64,000 nt of DNA from an uncultured Alphaproteobacteria bacterium (GCA_902595855.1 CACJRY010000009.1:1-64000), one strand, 5' to 3'; counted from the stretch's first letter, positions 26,630 through 36,861 are shown. The notes: generated by a model not told the origin, from the sequence alone. Program-made: numbers and translations.

Positions 26630-27918
26630 AAAACTTAAACATATCTATTGCCGGTGTGGGAAATGTGGGATCTGCTGTAGTAAATGTAATTGAGGATAAT
26701 TCTTTATATTGGGAAAAAAAATCTAATTTAAGCTTAAAGATTATTGGTTTGTCAGCGAAAAATATTAATAAAAAAAGAAGCTTCAATACAAAAAAATATA
26801 AATGGGTAGAAGCGCCAATAGATTTACTAAATATTAATGATGTAAAACCTGATATTTTAATTGAATTAATAGGTAATGAAAAAGGCATAAGCTATGATTT
26901 AGTGAAATCAGCCTTAAATAAAAAAATTAATGTTATTACAGGGAATAAAGCAATGTTGGCCTTACATGGACAGGAGCTTTTTAAAATTGCAGAAAAAAAT
27001 AAAGTATCTTTACTTTTTGAAGCAGCAGTAGCTGGAGGAATTCCTGTAATAAAAACATTAAAAAATAATATTTTTTTGAATAAGATTAAGAAAATTTCTG
27101 GCATTCTTAATGGAACAACTAATTACATTTTGACTACAATGGAATTACAAAACAAATCATTTAACGAAGTATTAGAAGACGCAAAACAAAAAGGTTTTAC
27201 ATCAGATCATGAGTCGAAATTAGATATAGGAGGTTATGATGCTGCACATAAACTTACTTTATTAAGCTCTATTGCTTATGGAGGAGAAATTGATTTTAAT
27301 TTAAATGAAATAGAAGGAATCCAAAATATTACGATTGAAGATATTAATTTTGTAAAGCAGTTGGGCTTTAGAATTAAACTAATATCTGAAACAAGAGTAA
27401 TTGATAATAAAATTTATAGTTCTACAAAACCAAAACTAATTTCATTAGATAAACCCCTAGCAAATGCAAATGATGCATTAAATGCTATTAATATCGTAAC
27501 AGATCAGCTTCAAAATTTATATCTTGAGGGCGAAGGAGCAGGTGGATTACCTACTGCAAGTTCAATTCTTTCTGATGTATTTGAAATTGCAAACAATGTT
27601 GATATTAGTTCATGTGGTTATAATACTGATCAATTAACAAGATATGAAAAGTTTGACTCTTCTAATATAAAGTCTAAGTTTTACTTAAGAATAAGGGTTA
27701 TTGATCAATCTGGTGTTTTATCTAAAATTACAAGTTTTTTAAACGAGTTTAATATTTCAGTTGAAAAAATTCTTCAAATTCCAGATAGTAAAAAAAATAA
27801 TATACCTATTTTAATTACAACTCATAAAATTAAAACATCTGAGCTACTCAATTCAGTAAAAAAAATTGGTGAACTTGAGTTTGTTGATGAAAATATATCA
27901 ATAATTCCAATTGAATAG
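26626..27918 (+). CDS. hom: Homoserine dehydrogenase
   Basis: Reduces aspartate semialdehyde to homoserine for threonine and methionine synthesis. The 430-residue monofunctional protein has the NAD(P) motif GVGNVGSAV (10-18), ITGNKAMLALHG, GILNGTTNYILT, DIGGYDAAHKLTLLSS and EGEGAGGLPTASSILSDV. A C-terminal ACT domain (LRIRVIDQSGVLSKITSFLN) suggests feedback control. It is coupled to the lipoprotein gene upstream and overlaps recJ by 8 bp. Confidence 0.95.
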   Translation: MKNLNISIAGVGNVGSAVVNVIEDNSLYWEKKSNLSLKIIGLSAKNINKKRSFNTKKYKWVEAPIDLLNINDVKPDILIELIGNEKGISYDLVKSALNKKINVITGNKAMLALHGQELFKIAEKNKVSLLFEAAVAGGIPVIKTLKNNIFLNKIKKISGILNGTTNYILTTMELQNKSFNEVLEDAKQKGFTSDHESKLDIGGYDAAHKLTLLSSIAYGGEIDFNLNEIEGIQNITIEDINFVKQLGFRIKLISETRVIDNKIYSSTKPKLISLDKPLANANDALNAINIVTDQLQNLYLEGEGAGGLPTASSILSDVFEIANNVDISSCGYNTDQLTRYEKFDSSNIKSKFYLRIRVIDQSGVLSKITSFLNEFNISVEKILQIPDSKKNNIPILITTHKIKTSELLNSVKKIGELEFVDENISIIPIE

Positions 27919-29671
27919 CATTATTTCTAAAATAGAGCACTCTAGTTCATTATTTGAAAAAAAGTGGAAATTAAAAAATTTCGATGAAAGAAATGCACTT
28001 GCAATATCTCAAAAGTATGACCTAACATCAATAATAGGTAAACTTTTATCAATAAGAAATATTGGAGAAGAAGATATTGATTTTTATTTAAATCCAAACA
28101 TTAATAATCATATTCCTGACCCTAACCAAATAAAGGATATGGATATTGCTATAAAAAGAGCCGCTGAAGCTATTCTAAAAAATCAGAAAATTGGCATAAT
28201 TGCAGATTATGATGTGGACGGTTCAACTTCAGCTTCTATTTTATTTAAATTTCTTAAACATTATAATGCCTCAATAATCTTAAGGATACCTAATAGATTA
28301 CAAGATGGATATGGGCCAAACATTAAACTCATGAGAGAAATGCTATCCGAAGATGTTGACTTATTATTTACCCTTGATTGTGGTACTACAGCAAATCATA
28401 TCATTGATGATATTGAATTTAAAAAAATTGATGTAATTGTTATTGATCATCATTTAAGTGAATTTGAGTTACCTAGAGTGCATTCAATAATAAACCCTAA
28501 TAGATTTGATGATGAAAGTGATTTTAAACAAATGGCAGCGGTTGGAGTTACTTTTTTATTTTTGATGGCACTAAGAAAAGAATTAAGAAATCATCCAAAA
28601 AAAAAGACAGAACCAAATCTTCTATCTTATTTAGATTTGGTTGCTTTAGGAACAGTATGTGATGTAGTTGAATTGAAAAAGTATAATCGATTATTTGTTA
28701 TTAAAGGGTTGGAGCTTATTCATCAAAGACATCACAAAGGTATATCTAAACTAATTGATAATTCTAAACTTAATTCTGCTCCATCTTCACAAGATCTGGG
28801 TTATATTGTTGGTCCACAAATTAATGCTGCAAGTAGAATCGATGATTCATCTCTAGCTTCTAAACTTTTAATTACTAATGATGTTGAGCAAATTGAGACA
28901 ATAAGTAGAAAACTCTTTTTACTTAATGAAAAAAGAAAACTAATCGAAAAACAAATATTAGAGGAGGCGATTAAACAAGCAGAAATACAAAATGACTCTA
29001 AATATATCCTTGTCTATGGCGAGAACTGGCATAATGGTGTTTTAGGTATTGTTGCTAGTAAATTACTAGATCAATTCAACAAACCAACAATAGTAATATC
29101 CTTTGTAAATTCTAATGGTATTGGATCAGCAAGATCAATAAATGGAATTGATTTTGGTAATATAATTCTAAATGCAAAACAAAAAAACATAATTTTAGAG
29201 GGAGGTGGTCATGCTATGGCTGCTGGTTTAAAATTAGATTACAAAAATTTAAATAACTTTAAATATTTTTTAAATGAAAGTTTTGAAAAATTTGATAACC
29301 ATTTTTTTGAAAAGGTTATATCTTATGATTTAGTTATTTCTATAAACGATATTAATCATAGCTTTCTTAACTCTCTAGAAAAACTTCAACCTTTTGGAAA
29401 GGGTAATCCTGAGCCATATTTCATAGTGAGTGATTTAAAAATTGACTCAATAAAAATCTTAAAAAATAGGCATATATTAATATTTTTTGAAAACGATTTA
29501 GGTGAAAAAATAAAGGGAATTTGTTTTAATTGTGTAGGAACAATTCTTGGAGATTATATGGAGAAGTATAGAAATTATAATTTTTATTTTGGATGCACTG
29601 TTACTCCAGATAAATTTTCACGAGATAACAAACCTCAATTAATAATAAAAGATGCTATGAAAATTGATTAA
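27911..29671 (+). CDS. recJ: Single-stranded-DNA-specific exonuclease RecJ
   Basis: 5'-3' exonuclease acting in recombination and mismatch repair. The 586-residue protein has the DHH-family motifs DYDVDGSTSAS (about 97-107), DCGTT, VIDHHLS and the DHHA1 motif GGGHAMAAG near residue 435. The TTG at 27911 is used because the conserved N-terminal segment SSLFEKKWKLKNFDERNAL lies before the first usable ATG. It overlaps hom by 8 bp. The hom-recJ order is common in alphaproteobacteria. Confidence 0.93.
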   Translation: MNSIISKIEHSSSLFEKKWKLKNFDERNALAISQKYDLTSIIGKLLSIRNIGEEDIDFYLNPNINNHIPDPNQIKDMDIAIKRAAEAILKNQKIGIIADYDVDGSTSASILFKFLKHYNASIILRIPNRLQDGYGPNIKLMREMLSEDVDLLFTLDCGTTANHIIDDIEFKKIDVIVIDHHLSEFELPRVHSIINPNRFDDESDFKQMAAVGVTFLFLMALRKELRNHPKKKTEPNLLSYLDLVALGTVCDVVELKKYNRLFVIKGLELIHQRHHKGISKLIDNSKLNSAPSSQDLGYIVGPQINAASRIDDSSLASKLLITNDVEQIETISRKLFLLNEKRKLIEKQILEEAIKQAEIQNDSKYILVYGENWHNGVLGIVASKLLDQFNKPTIVISFVNSNGIGSARSINGIDFGNIILNAKQKNIILEGGGHAMAAGLKLDYKNLNNFKYFLNESFEKFDNHFFEKVISYDLVISINDINHSFLNSLEKLQPFGKGNPEPYFIVSDLKIDSIKILKNRHILIFFENDLGEKIKGICFNCVGTILGDYMEKYRNYNFYFGCTVTPDKFSRDNKPQLIIKDAMKID

Positions 29672-29714
29672 ATAATTTGAAAAATTAACTTTAATATGTA
29701 TATAACCTTTCATA

Positions 29715-29789
29715 GACCCCTTCGTCTATCGGTTAGGACATCAGGTTTTCATCCTGAAAAGAGGAGTTCGATTCTCCTAGGGGTCGCCA
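29715..29789 (+). tRNA. tRNA-Glu (UUC)
   Basis: A full cloverleaf: acceptor GACCCCT/AGGGGTC, anticodon stem TCAGG/CCTGA around loop TTTTCAT with anticodon TTC, T-arm GAGGAGTTCGATTCTCC, discriminator G and an encoded CCA (29787-29789). It lies between recJ and the minus-strand oxidoreductase gene, whose stop is 1 bp beyond. Confidence 0.97.
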
Positions 29790-29790
29790 C

Positions 29791-30774
29791 TTATGGTTCA
29801 AGAATTATTGAACCGAAGCTTTTCCTTGATTGTAAAGTTTTATGAGCTTCTTCCGCTTCATTTAACTTAAATTTTTTATAGATGTTTACTTTCAAATCAC
29901 CTTTTTTAATTTTATCAAATACTTTGTTTGAGCAATTTATTAGCTCTTCTCTATTAAGAGTATAACCCATTAGACTAGGTCTAGTATAAAACAAACTTTT
30001 TGGATTAAACGTTTTGTGCATATCAATTTTTTCTACCATGCCTGATGATTGACCAAAGGAAACCATTAAACCTCTTGTGGAAAGACATTTAATGGACTCA
30101 TCAAATGTATCTTTACCAACTCCATCATAAACTACTGGCACACCTTTGTTATCGGTTATTTCCATTACTTTGTTAGACACTTTTTCCTCTTTGTAGTTAA
30201 TAACAAACTCACATCCATGTTCTTTTGCAAGTGTTGCTTTTTCTTTTGTACTTACAGTTCCAATCATTTTGCATCCAACTGATCGAGCCCATTGACATGC
30301 AATTAGACCAACTCCACCAGCAGCAGCATGAAATAAAATAATCTCATCTTTTTTTATATTGTATAGGCGTTCAAACAAGTATTCCACTGTCATAGCTTGT
30401 AAAAGAATTGAAGCTGCTTCATCATCACTAATATAATCTGGTATTGCGATTAATTTTGCCTCAGGAAAATCTCTTATTTCACAATATGCCCCTATTGGAG
30501 GGGTGGCATAAACTACTCTGTCACCAATTTTAAAATTAATAACATCTTCACCAATTGCAATGACTACTCCTGCAGCCTCCATTCCAAGACAAGAAGGCAA
30601 TTCAGATGGTAATGGATAGATACCAGATCGATGATAAGTATCTATATAATTAAGACCAATTGCAGTTTGTTTGATTCTTACCTCATTTTTTTTAATATTC
30701 TTTGGCAAACTATATTCTTGATATTTTAATACTTCAGGACCACCTAATGATGAAATTACAATTTGATTTGGCAT
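29791..30774 (-). CDS. qor: NADPH:quinone oxidoreductase, zinc-free MDR family
   Basis: Reduces quinones or related carbonyl compounds with NADPH. The 327-residue protein is a medium-chain dehydrogenase with the quinone reductase signature (GLNYIDTYHRSGIYPLP near 38-54), the nucleotide-binding AAGGVGLIACQWARSVG near 148-164, and DGVGKDTFDESIKCL. No zinc ligands are visible. Length matches Qor. It lies 3 bp downstream of the acetoacetyl-CoA synthetase gene on the same strand, so both may be in one transcript. Confidence 0.87.
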   Translation of the reverse strand: MPNQIVISSLGGPEVLKYQEYSLPKNIKKNEVRIKQTAIGLNYIDTYHRSGIYPLPSELPSCLGMEAAGVVIAIGEDVINFKIGDRVVYATPPIGAYCEIRDFPEAKLIAIPDYISDDEAASILLQAMTVEYLFERLYNIKKDEIILFHAAAGGVGLIACQWARSVGCKMIGTVSTKEKATLAKEHGCEFVINYKEEKVSNKVMEITDNKGVPVVYDGVGKDTFDESIKCLSTRGLMVSFGQSSGMVEKIDMHKTFNPKSLFYTRPSLMGYTLNREELINCSNKVFDKIKKGDLKVNIYKKFKLNEAEEAHKTLQSRKSFGSIILEP

Positions 30775-30777
30775 AAA

Positions 30778-32715
30778 TTAATTTTTTTTTAATTCTTGAT
30801 ATATATTTTCATATTCCTTTAAGCAATCAGGATTTGCTAATGCATTCCTATTAGTAACCTTATATCCATTTATTATATTTTTAATTGATAATTCAACAAT
30901 TTTTCCACTTTTTGTTTTTGGAATATCTTTAACTTGAAACATTTTGCTAGGCACATGTTTAGGAGAGAGATTTGATCGAATTTCAAATTTAATTATTTTT
31001 TTTAAGTCCTCATTTAGTGTGACTTCTGGCTGTATCTTGAGGAAAAGTATAACTTCTGTATCATTATACAAAATAAGCTCAACTGCGACACATTCAATAA
31101 TATTTTCAATATTTTCAACAACTCTGTATAATTCTGCTGTACCAAATCTTACTCCTCCAGCATTCAAAGTCGCATCTGATCTGCCGTATATTATATATCC
31201 TTCATTTTTGGTCTTCGCGCAATAATCACCATGATGCCAAATATTATTATATTTATTAAAATAAGCATTTAAATACTTTTGATTATTTTTATCATTCCAA
31301 AAATAAATTGGTTTAGATGGAAAAGGGGTTTTGCAAACTAACTCACCTTTCTCTTGCAATATTGAATTTCCTTTTTCATCAAATATATCAACGTCCATTC
31401 CTAACGCTGCACATTGAATTTCACCTGAGTAAACATCCATATTCGGATTTCCTGTAACAAAACAAGCAACTATATCTGTTCCACCACTAATAGATGCTAA
31501 ATGTACATTTTTTTTGATAAAGCTGTAAACATATTCAAAAGATTCTTGAACGAGAGGAGATCCTGTTGAAGCAATTGTTTTTAGTTTTGCTAATTTATAT
31601 TTGTTTTTAACATCTACTTTATTTTGTTTTAAATAATCAATGTATTTTGCCCCAGTCCCAAAAAAAGTAATTTGTTCTTTTTCTGCAATATCAAATAAAT
31701 ATTCATTACTTGGAAAAAATGGTGAACCGTCGTATAAAACTATAGTTGCTTTTGAAGCTAATGCAGATATCAACCAGTTCCACATCATCCAACCACAAGT
31801 TGTAAAATAAAAAACTTTATCATTCTCTTTTATATCTAAATGTAATTGATGTTCTTTTTTATGTTGTATTAATGATCCTCCAGATCCATGAACTATACAT
31901 TTTGGAACGCCTGTGGTGCCACTTGAGAATAAAATATAAAGTGGATGGTTAAAATCAAATCTTTCAAAAATTTCATATTTATCTCTCTGATTTAAAATTT
32001 CATTCCAATTTGTGTATTCAAATTCATCAGTCGATATTTGTTCATTACTAAATGGAATTATTATTAAATTTTCTATTGATGGTAATTCACTTAAAATAGA
32101 TTTTATATTTTTTAAGGTATCAATTTTTTTGTTATTATAAAAATAATGATCTGAAATAATTAAAATTTTTGGTTCAATTTGTTTAAACCTATCTATAATT
32201 GCTTTTGGCCCAAAATCAGATGAACATGATGACCAAATAGCTCCAATTTGTGCACAAGCCAAAAATGCTTGGACTGTTTCAGGAATATTTGGAAGTACGG
32301 CTGCTATTCTGTCATACTTTTTTATGTTTTTAGTTTTAAAATAATGCGCAATCTTAAAAACATTTGATTTTAAATCATACCAAGTAATTTTTTTTAAATG
32401 TTTTTGTTCATCATAATAAACTATAGCCTCATCATTAGTATTAAGTTGAAGACAATTTTCCGTATAATTTAAATGAGAGTTTTCAAAAAATTTTGTTTCA
32501 ATAAAATTTTTTGAGTCTTTAAAAATTTTACCTTGTTTTTCACCTATGATATTTGAAAAATCCCAAAATTTACTCCAAAAAATTTCTTTTTTTTCTATAC
32601 TCCATCGATGTAAATGTTCATAATTATCTATTTTTAATTCATCATTTATATATTTTGTAAATAAATTTAAGGTATTTTTTGTTGTGGTTGGAGACCACAA
32701 CTTTTTATCAGACAT
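30778..32715 (-). CDS. aacS: Acetoacetyl-CoA synthetase
   Basis: Activates acetoacetate to acetoacetyl-CoA with ATP, allowing use of ketone bodies or stored polymer products. The 645-residue adenylate-forming enzyme has the ATP motif LFSSGTTGVPKCIVHG near 265, GWMMWNWLISALASKA, the A8 segment YGRSDATLNAGGVRFGTAELY and the catalytic lysine in PKTKSGKIVELSIK. The N-terminal WSIEKKEIFWSKFWDF pattern is specific to this family within acyl-CoA synthetases. It is followed by qor and lies after irr on the same strand. Confidence 0.9.
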   Translation of the reverse strand: MSDKKLWSPTTTKNTLNLFTKYINDELKIDNYEHLHRWSIEKKEIFWSKFWDFSNIIGEKQGKIFKDSKNFIETKFFENSHLNYTENCLQLNTNDEAIVYYDEQKHLKKITWYDLKSNVFKIAHYFKTKNIKKYDRIAAVLPNIPETVQAFLACAQIGAIWSSCSSDFGPKAIIDRFKQIEPKILIISDHYFYNNKKIDTLKNIKSILSELPSIENLIIIPFSNEQISTDEFEYTNWNEILNQRDKYEIFERFDFNHPLYILFSSGTTGVPKCIVHGSGGSLIQHKKEHQLHLDIKENDKVFYFTTCGWMMWNWLISALASKATIVLYDGSPFFPSNEYLFDIAEKEQITFFGTGAKYIDYLKQNKVDVKNKYKLAKLKTIASTGSPLVQESFEYVYSFIKKNVHLASISGGTDIVACFVTGNPNMDVYSGEIQCAALGMDVDIFDEKGNSILQEKGELVCKTPFPSKPIYFWNDKNNQKYLNAYFNKYNNIWHHGDYCAKTKNEGYIIYGRSDATLNAGGVRFGTAELYRVVENIENIIECVAVELILYNDTEVILFLKIQPEVTLNEDLKKIIKFEIRSNLSPKHVPSKMFQVKDIPKTKSGKIVELSIKNIINGYKVTNRNALANPDCLKEYENIYQELKKN

Positions 32716-32720
32716 TTAAT

Positions 32721-33170
32721 CTAACTTTTTTTTTCTTTTAATGTTCTTATTCTAACAATTACATCTATATCATGGAGTTGAAGACATGCAGGAATTGAAG
32801 GGATATCTAAGTCAATATTTTTAGTAGGAATGTCTATTACCTTGCCCTCATCTTCAATATATAAATGATAATGGCTTTGATTGTTATTACAATAAAGAGA
32901 TTTATTTTGATCAACAACAATTTCTCTTATTAAACCTAAGGTTGTAAATTGCTTAAGTGTATTATACACTGTTGCCATAGAAATCTTTCTCTCTTCTTTT
33001 TTAACTTCGTCAAATAAATTTTCAGCCGATATATGTCTTTTACCTTTATCAAATATTAGTTTAGCTAACACTCTTCTTTGTTTCGTAGCTCTAATTCCAT
33101 TTTTTTCTAATTTACTTATGGCGCTATTATATGCGGTTAGTGGATTATATACTTCTATTGATGCAGACAT
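32721..33170 (-). CDS. irr: Fur-family iron response regulator Irr
   Basis: Transcription factor that in alphaproteobacteria controls iron and haem genes in response to haem status. The 149-residue protein has the Fur winged helix (GIRATKQRRVLAKLIF and ATVYNTLKQFTTLGLIRE) and the Irr-type continuation H100-Y-H102 before VIDIP, where Irr usually has HHH. The C-terminal CxxC zinc motifs of Fur and Zur are absent. It ends 5 bp before aacS and is divergent from a hydrolase gene 22 bp away. Confidence 0.82.
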   Translation of the reverse strand: MSASIEVYNPLTAYNSAISKLEKNGIRATKQRRVLAKLIFDKGKRHISAENLFDEVKKEERKISMATVYNTLKQFTTLGLIREIVVDQNKSLYCNNNQSHYHLYIEDEGKVIDIPTKNIDLDIPSIPACLQLHDIDVIVRIRTLKEKKS

Positions 33171-33192
33171 ACTAAAACTATATTTGTTATTT

Positions 33193-33990
33193 ATGAATTA
33201 CATATTTTTAATAGTTTTTCTATATATTTTTTTTGGGTTTTTGCTGTATATTTTCCAACGAAAAATTATTTTCAATAAATCCAAAAAACCTAAATCTCCT
33301 GAAAGTTATGGTCTGGATAATACTGAGGAAATATTTATCAAAACACAGGATCAAATTAGCCTTTTAGCTTGGTTTTTCAAAGGTGATCCAGATAAGCCTT
33401 TATTGATTTATTTTCATGGAAATTCATTTGATATTGGAGAGAGAGCTTATAGAATAAAAAGATATAACGACGCAGGCCTATCTACACTTATAGTGGGTTG
33501 GAGAGGTTTTAGCGGAAATCTGGGAAATCCAAGTGAAACCAATCTGTATTTAGATGGCAATGCTACAATAGATTGGATATTAGAAAATACAAAATTTAAA
33601 ATCAAAGATTTAGTAAATTATGGTGAGTCACTCGGTACAGGAGTGGCAGTTCAACTTAATCTTAAATACAATTTCTTGTGCACTGTATTGGAGGCACCTT
33701 TTACTTCAATTGCTGATGTGGCAAATTACAGATATAAGATTTACCCAACAAAGTATCTTGTTAAAGATAAGTTTGATAACTTAAGTAAAATAGATAAAAT
33801 TAAATCACCTTTACTCATAGTAAGTGGGAAGAAAGATGAGGTAGTGCCTCATATTCATAGTAAAGTACTATTAGAAAAAGCAGTTAATCTAAAAGAATCA
33901 CTTTTTGTTGACGAAGCAATGCACAATAATTTATATGATTTCGGGATTGAAAAACCAGTTATTAAATTTATTTTAAAATTATGGAAATAA
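33193..33990 (+). CDS. Membrane-anchored alpha/beta hydrolase, BEM46/ABHD13-like
   Basis: Predicted serine hydrolase held in the membrane by one N-terminal segment (about residues 4-22). The 265-residue protein has LLIYFHGNSFDIG (oxyanion region), GWRGFSGNLGNPSE, the nucleophile elbow YGESLGTGVAV, and a late D-E-V plus histidine (EAMHNNLY). I start at ATG 33193; an earlier frame opening at 33118 would run through the irr promoter and coding start. Substrate unknown. It overlaps nhaD by 10 bp. Confidence 0.78.
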   Translation: MNYIFLIVFLYIFFGFLLYIFQRKIIFNKSKKPKSPESYGLDNTEEIFIKTQDQISLLAWFFKGDPDKPLLIYFHGNSFDIGERAYRIKRYNDAGLSTLIVGWRGFSGNLGNPSETNLYLDGNATIDWILENTKFKIKDLVNYGESLGTGVAVQLNLKYNFLCTVLEAPFTSIADVANYRYKIYPTKYLVKDKFDNLSKIDKIKSPLLIVSGKKDEVVPHIHSKVLLEKAVNLKESLFVDEAMHNNLYDFGIEKPVIKFILKLWK

Positions 33991-35282
33991 ACCTTACAAC
34001 TTCATATGTTGGCTTTTTAAGCTTGGCAGTTTTTTTTGTTGCTTATGCTGTAGTAATGGCAGAAGAATTTAGCCATTTGAGAAAATCTAAACCTGTAATT
34101 TTATCTGCAGCTATTATTTGGGCTATAATCGCCTTTTATTTCTCTGGTGACAAATCCTATAGCAAAGAAATAGAATATGCCTTAGAGCATAATATTCTAG
34201 AATTTGCAGAACTTTTTTTATTTCTTTTAGTAGCTATGACTTACATTAATGCACTTGAAGAAAGAAAGGTATTTGATGTTGTAAGATATCAATTAACATC
34301 TCGAGGTTATAGCTTCAGGCAATTATTCATCTTTACTGGAATTATAACATTTTTTTTATCACCCATTGCTGATAATTTAACAACTGCTCTTGTTATGTGT
34401 TCTGTTGTTATGGCTTGCGGCAAAGGAAATTCTAAATTTATTTCAATTGGCTGTATTAATATAGTTGTTGCTGCTAATGCAGGCGGTGCTTATAGCCCAT
34501 TTGGAGACATTACCACGCTGATGGTGTGGCAAGCAGGTATTGTGGAATTTTTTACTTTCTTTAATATTTTTATTCCTTCCGTTGTTAATTATGTAATCCC
34601 TGCAGCAATTATGTATTTTTTTATACCAAATGAAAGCCCAGCAGTTAGCTCTGATAGAGTGTATATGAAAAGAGGAGGGAGAATGATTATCTTCCTCGGA
34701 CTGTTCACAATTTTTAGTGCTGTAAACTTCCATAACATACTTCATTTGCCTCCTATGCTCGGCATGATGTTTGGCTTAGGTCTTCTTGGTTTGTATTCTT
34801 ACTACCTAAAAATAACTTTCAATCCAGAAAACGAAGATAATAAATTTGATTTCTTTAAAAAAATATCAAGAGCAGAATGGGATACTCTATTATTTTTCTT
34901 TGGTGTAATTTTAAGTGTGGGAGGACTTGGTTTTATAGGATACTTATCTTTAGTATCTGAAATACTTTACGATGGTTTAGGACCTACAATCGCTAACTCA
35001 ATTGTTGGTGTTTTATCTGCTATCGTTGATAATATCCCAGTAATGTTTGCAGTAATTACTATGAGACCAGAAATGTCTATAGATCAATGGTTGTTAGTCA
35101 CCCTTACTACTGGTGTTGGAGGAAGCCTATTGTCAATTGGCTCAGCAGCTGGAGTAGCTTTAATGGGTCAAGCAAGAGGCTATTATACTTTCTTTGGCCA
35201 TCTAAAATGGACTCCAGTCATATTTATTGGATATATTGCTAGTATTTATGTTCACGTTCTCATGGCAGGTTTGCCTTGGTAA
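33981..35282 (+). CDS. nhaD: Na+/H+ antiporter NhaD type
   Basis: Exchanges sodium for protons and so sets cytoplasmic pH and the sodium gradient. The 433-residue protein has about 11-12 membrane segments with FLSPIADNLTTALVMCSVVMA (about 119-139), NAGGAYSPFGDITTLMVWQ (about 164-182) and a C-terminal DNIPVMFAVITMRP, all conserved in NhaD of the ion transporter superfamily. It overlaps the upstream hydrolase gene by 10 bp and the convergent thiP gene by 31 bp. Confidence 0.9.
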   Translation: MEINLTTSYVGFLSLAVFFVAYAVVMAEEFSHLRKSKPVILSAAIIWAIIAFYFSGDKSYSKEIEYALEHNILEFAELFLFLLVAMTYINALEERKVFDVVRYQLTSRGYSFRQLFIFTGIITFFLSPIADNLTTALVMCSVVMACGKGNSKFISIGCINIVVAANAGGAYSPFGDITTLMVWQAGIVEFFTFFNIFIPSVVNYVIPAAIMYFFIPNESPAVSSDRVYMKRGGRMIIFLGLFTIFSAVNFHNILHLPPMLGMMFGLGLLGLYSYYLKITFNPENEDNKFDFFKKISRAEWDTLLFFFGVILSVGGLGFIGYLSLVSEILYDGLGPTIANSIVGVLSAIVDNIPVMFAVITMRPEMSIDQWLLVTLTTGVGGSLLSIGSAAGVALMGQARGYYTFFGHLKWTPVIFIGYIASIYVHVLMAGLPW

Positions 35283-36841
35283 TTAAAGTTATCAATAATA
35301 AAATAAATTATCATACTCATTAACAGAATTATACCGGCAACAAATGATGCTTCATTGAATCTATATGAAGAGATTAATTTATATAAATAACTTGGAAGTG
35401 TGTCAAAGTCTTCGCTTCTAAAAAATGAAATTATAGTAAAATCTCCGAATGTGATAACGGTAGAAAATGCAAAAACATATAGGAAATTTTTTTTAAATAA
35501 TGGAAAAATTATTCTAAAATAATTAATAAAATTTAATCTATAAGTTTTTTTATAATCTTCAAAAGTTAAATAAATATTCTTTAAATTATTAAAAAAAATC
35601 AGAATTGAAAAAGGTAATAAAAAAATAGTATTTATTAGAATGACAATAAAAAATTTTACAAACTCAATATAAATATAAGATTGAAAATAAATAAAATAAC
35701 CAAGACTAAATATTATCGGAGAAATTATTAAAATTATTGAGGTAATTATAAATATAATTTGTTGAATTAAAATATTTTTATAATTTATGACTAGTACAAA
35801 TGAAGTGATTAAGCCAATAAAACTTACTAAAACGCCAGTCGTTATAGAAATAATTATTGAATTAAAAAACGCTTTTACAAAATAGTATTCAAAAATTATA
35901 TTTGAAAAATTACTTTTTAATGTTTCAAATAAAATAAAATAAATTGGAGAAAATAGCAAAATGATAAATAAAAAAATAATTACAAAATCTGTTAACTTTA
36001 ATAAAAATATATCTTTATGAGGATGTCCCTTTGTTAGATCATCAATTTGAAAAAAATTAGAACCTCTAAATTTATAAAAACCAATTGAGACAAAAAAAAT
36101 ACAAATTACTATTTGTATAAAACTTAAAATAATTGCTTTATTAAAATTTAGATCAAATAAGGCATACTGATATATAGCTACTTCTAAAGTTGAATTTCTT
36201 GGATTGCCTCCAAGAGCCATTACAATTGCAAAGCTTAAAAAACATAATGAAAAAATTATTGAAAAAACTGCAAATAAATTTTGCTTTATAATAGGAGTTT
36301 CTAGTTTTAATATATTTCCAATAACACTAATATTTAAAGATTGTGAAATTTCATAATATTTATTTGGAATGTTATTTAAATTTTGAAAAAATAATCTTGT
36401 TGCAAATGGTGTATTAAGAAAAATATGTGCAATTAAAATTCCCTTCAATCCATAGATACTTTCTATATTTGCGTAATTATAAAAATTAAAATAAGTATTT
36501 AAAAAACCATTATATCCAAATATTTTTATAACTGAAAAAACTATTAAAATACTTGGTATAACAAAAGAAAAACCACATAAAGAAACGATGATTTTAACAA
36601 ATGTTAAATTTTTATGACGATTTAAAGAAAGTGCAAAAGGAATAGCCAATGCACAACTTATTAACCCTGATAAAAAAGCTTGGTAGAAAGAAAAAAATAT
36701 AATGCGTCGAGTGTAATTATTTTTTAAAAAATTAAATATCTCATCAACATCATAACTAATTTTAGAAAAAATTCCTAATAAAGGAAAAAGAAGCACTAAG
36801 ATAAAAAAACTTAATACAAATATATTAAATCTAAAGTACAA
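35252..36841 (-). CDS. thiP: Thiamine ABC transporter permease
   Basis: Inner-membrane channel of a thiamine importer. The 529-residue protein is a fused double permease of about 12 membrane segments, with ABC permease loops in each half (YEISQSLNISVIGNILKLETPI in the first, about 187-207, and YKKTYRLNFINYFRIIFPL in the second). It follows thiB by 20 bp under a TPP riboswitch, which fixes the substrate as thiamine or a precursor. The usual third gene thiQ (ATPase) is absent. Its 3' end overlaps nhaD. Confidence 0.87.
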   Translation of the reverse strand: MYFRFNIFVLSFFILVLLFPLLGIFSKISYDVDEIFNFLKNNYTRRIIFFSFYQAFLSGLISCALAIPFALSLNRHKNLTFVKIIVSLCGFSFVIPSILIVFSVIKIFGYNGFLNTYFNFYNYANIESIYGLKGILIAHIFLNTPFATRLFFQNLNNIPNKYYEISQSLNISVIGNILKLETPIIKQNLFAVFSIIFSLCFLSFAIVMALGGNPRNSTLEVAIYQYALFDLNFNKAIILSFIQIVICIFFVSIGFYKFRGSNFFQIDDLTKGHPHKDIFLLKLTDFVIIFLFIILLFSPIYFILFETLKSNFSNIIFEYYFVKAFFNSIIISITTGVLVSFIGLITSFVLVINYKNILIQQIIFIITSIILIISPIIFSLGYFIYFQSYIYIEFVKFFIVILINTIFLLPFSILIFFNNLKNIYLTFEDYKKTYRLNFINYFRIIFPLFKKNFLYVFAFSTVITFGDFTIISFFRSEDFDTLPSYLYKLISSYRFNEASFVAGIILLMSMIIYFIIDNFNYQGKPAMRT

Positions 36842-36861
36842 TTTTTTTATTAATTAGTAGA

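Noticed and set aside
33118-33192. Upstream start for the membrane hydrolase, overlapping irr
   Set aside because: It would run antisense through the irr 5' coding region; ATG 33193 gives a clean membrane anchor.
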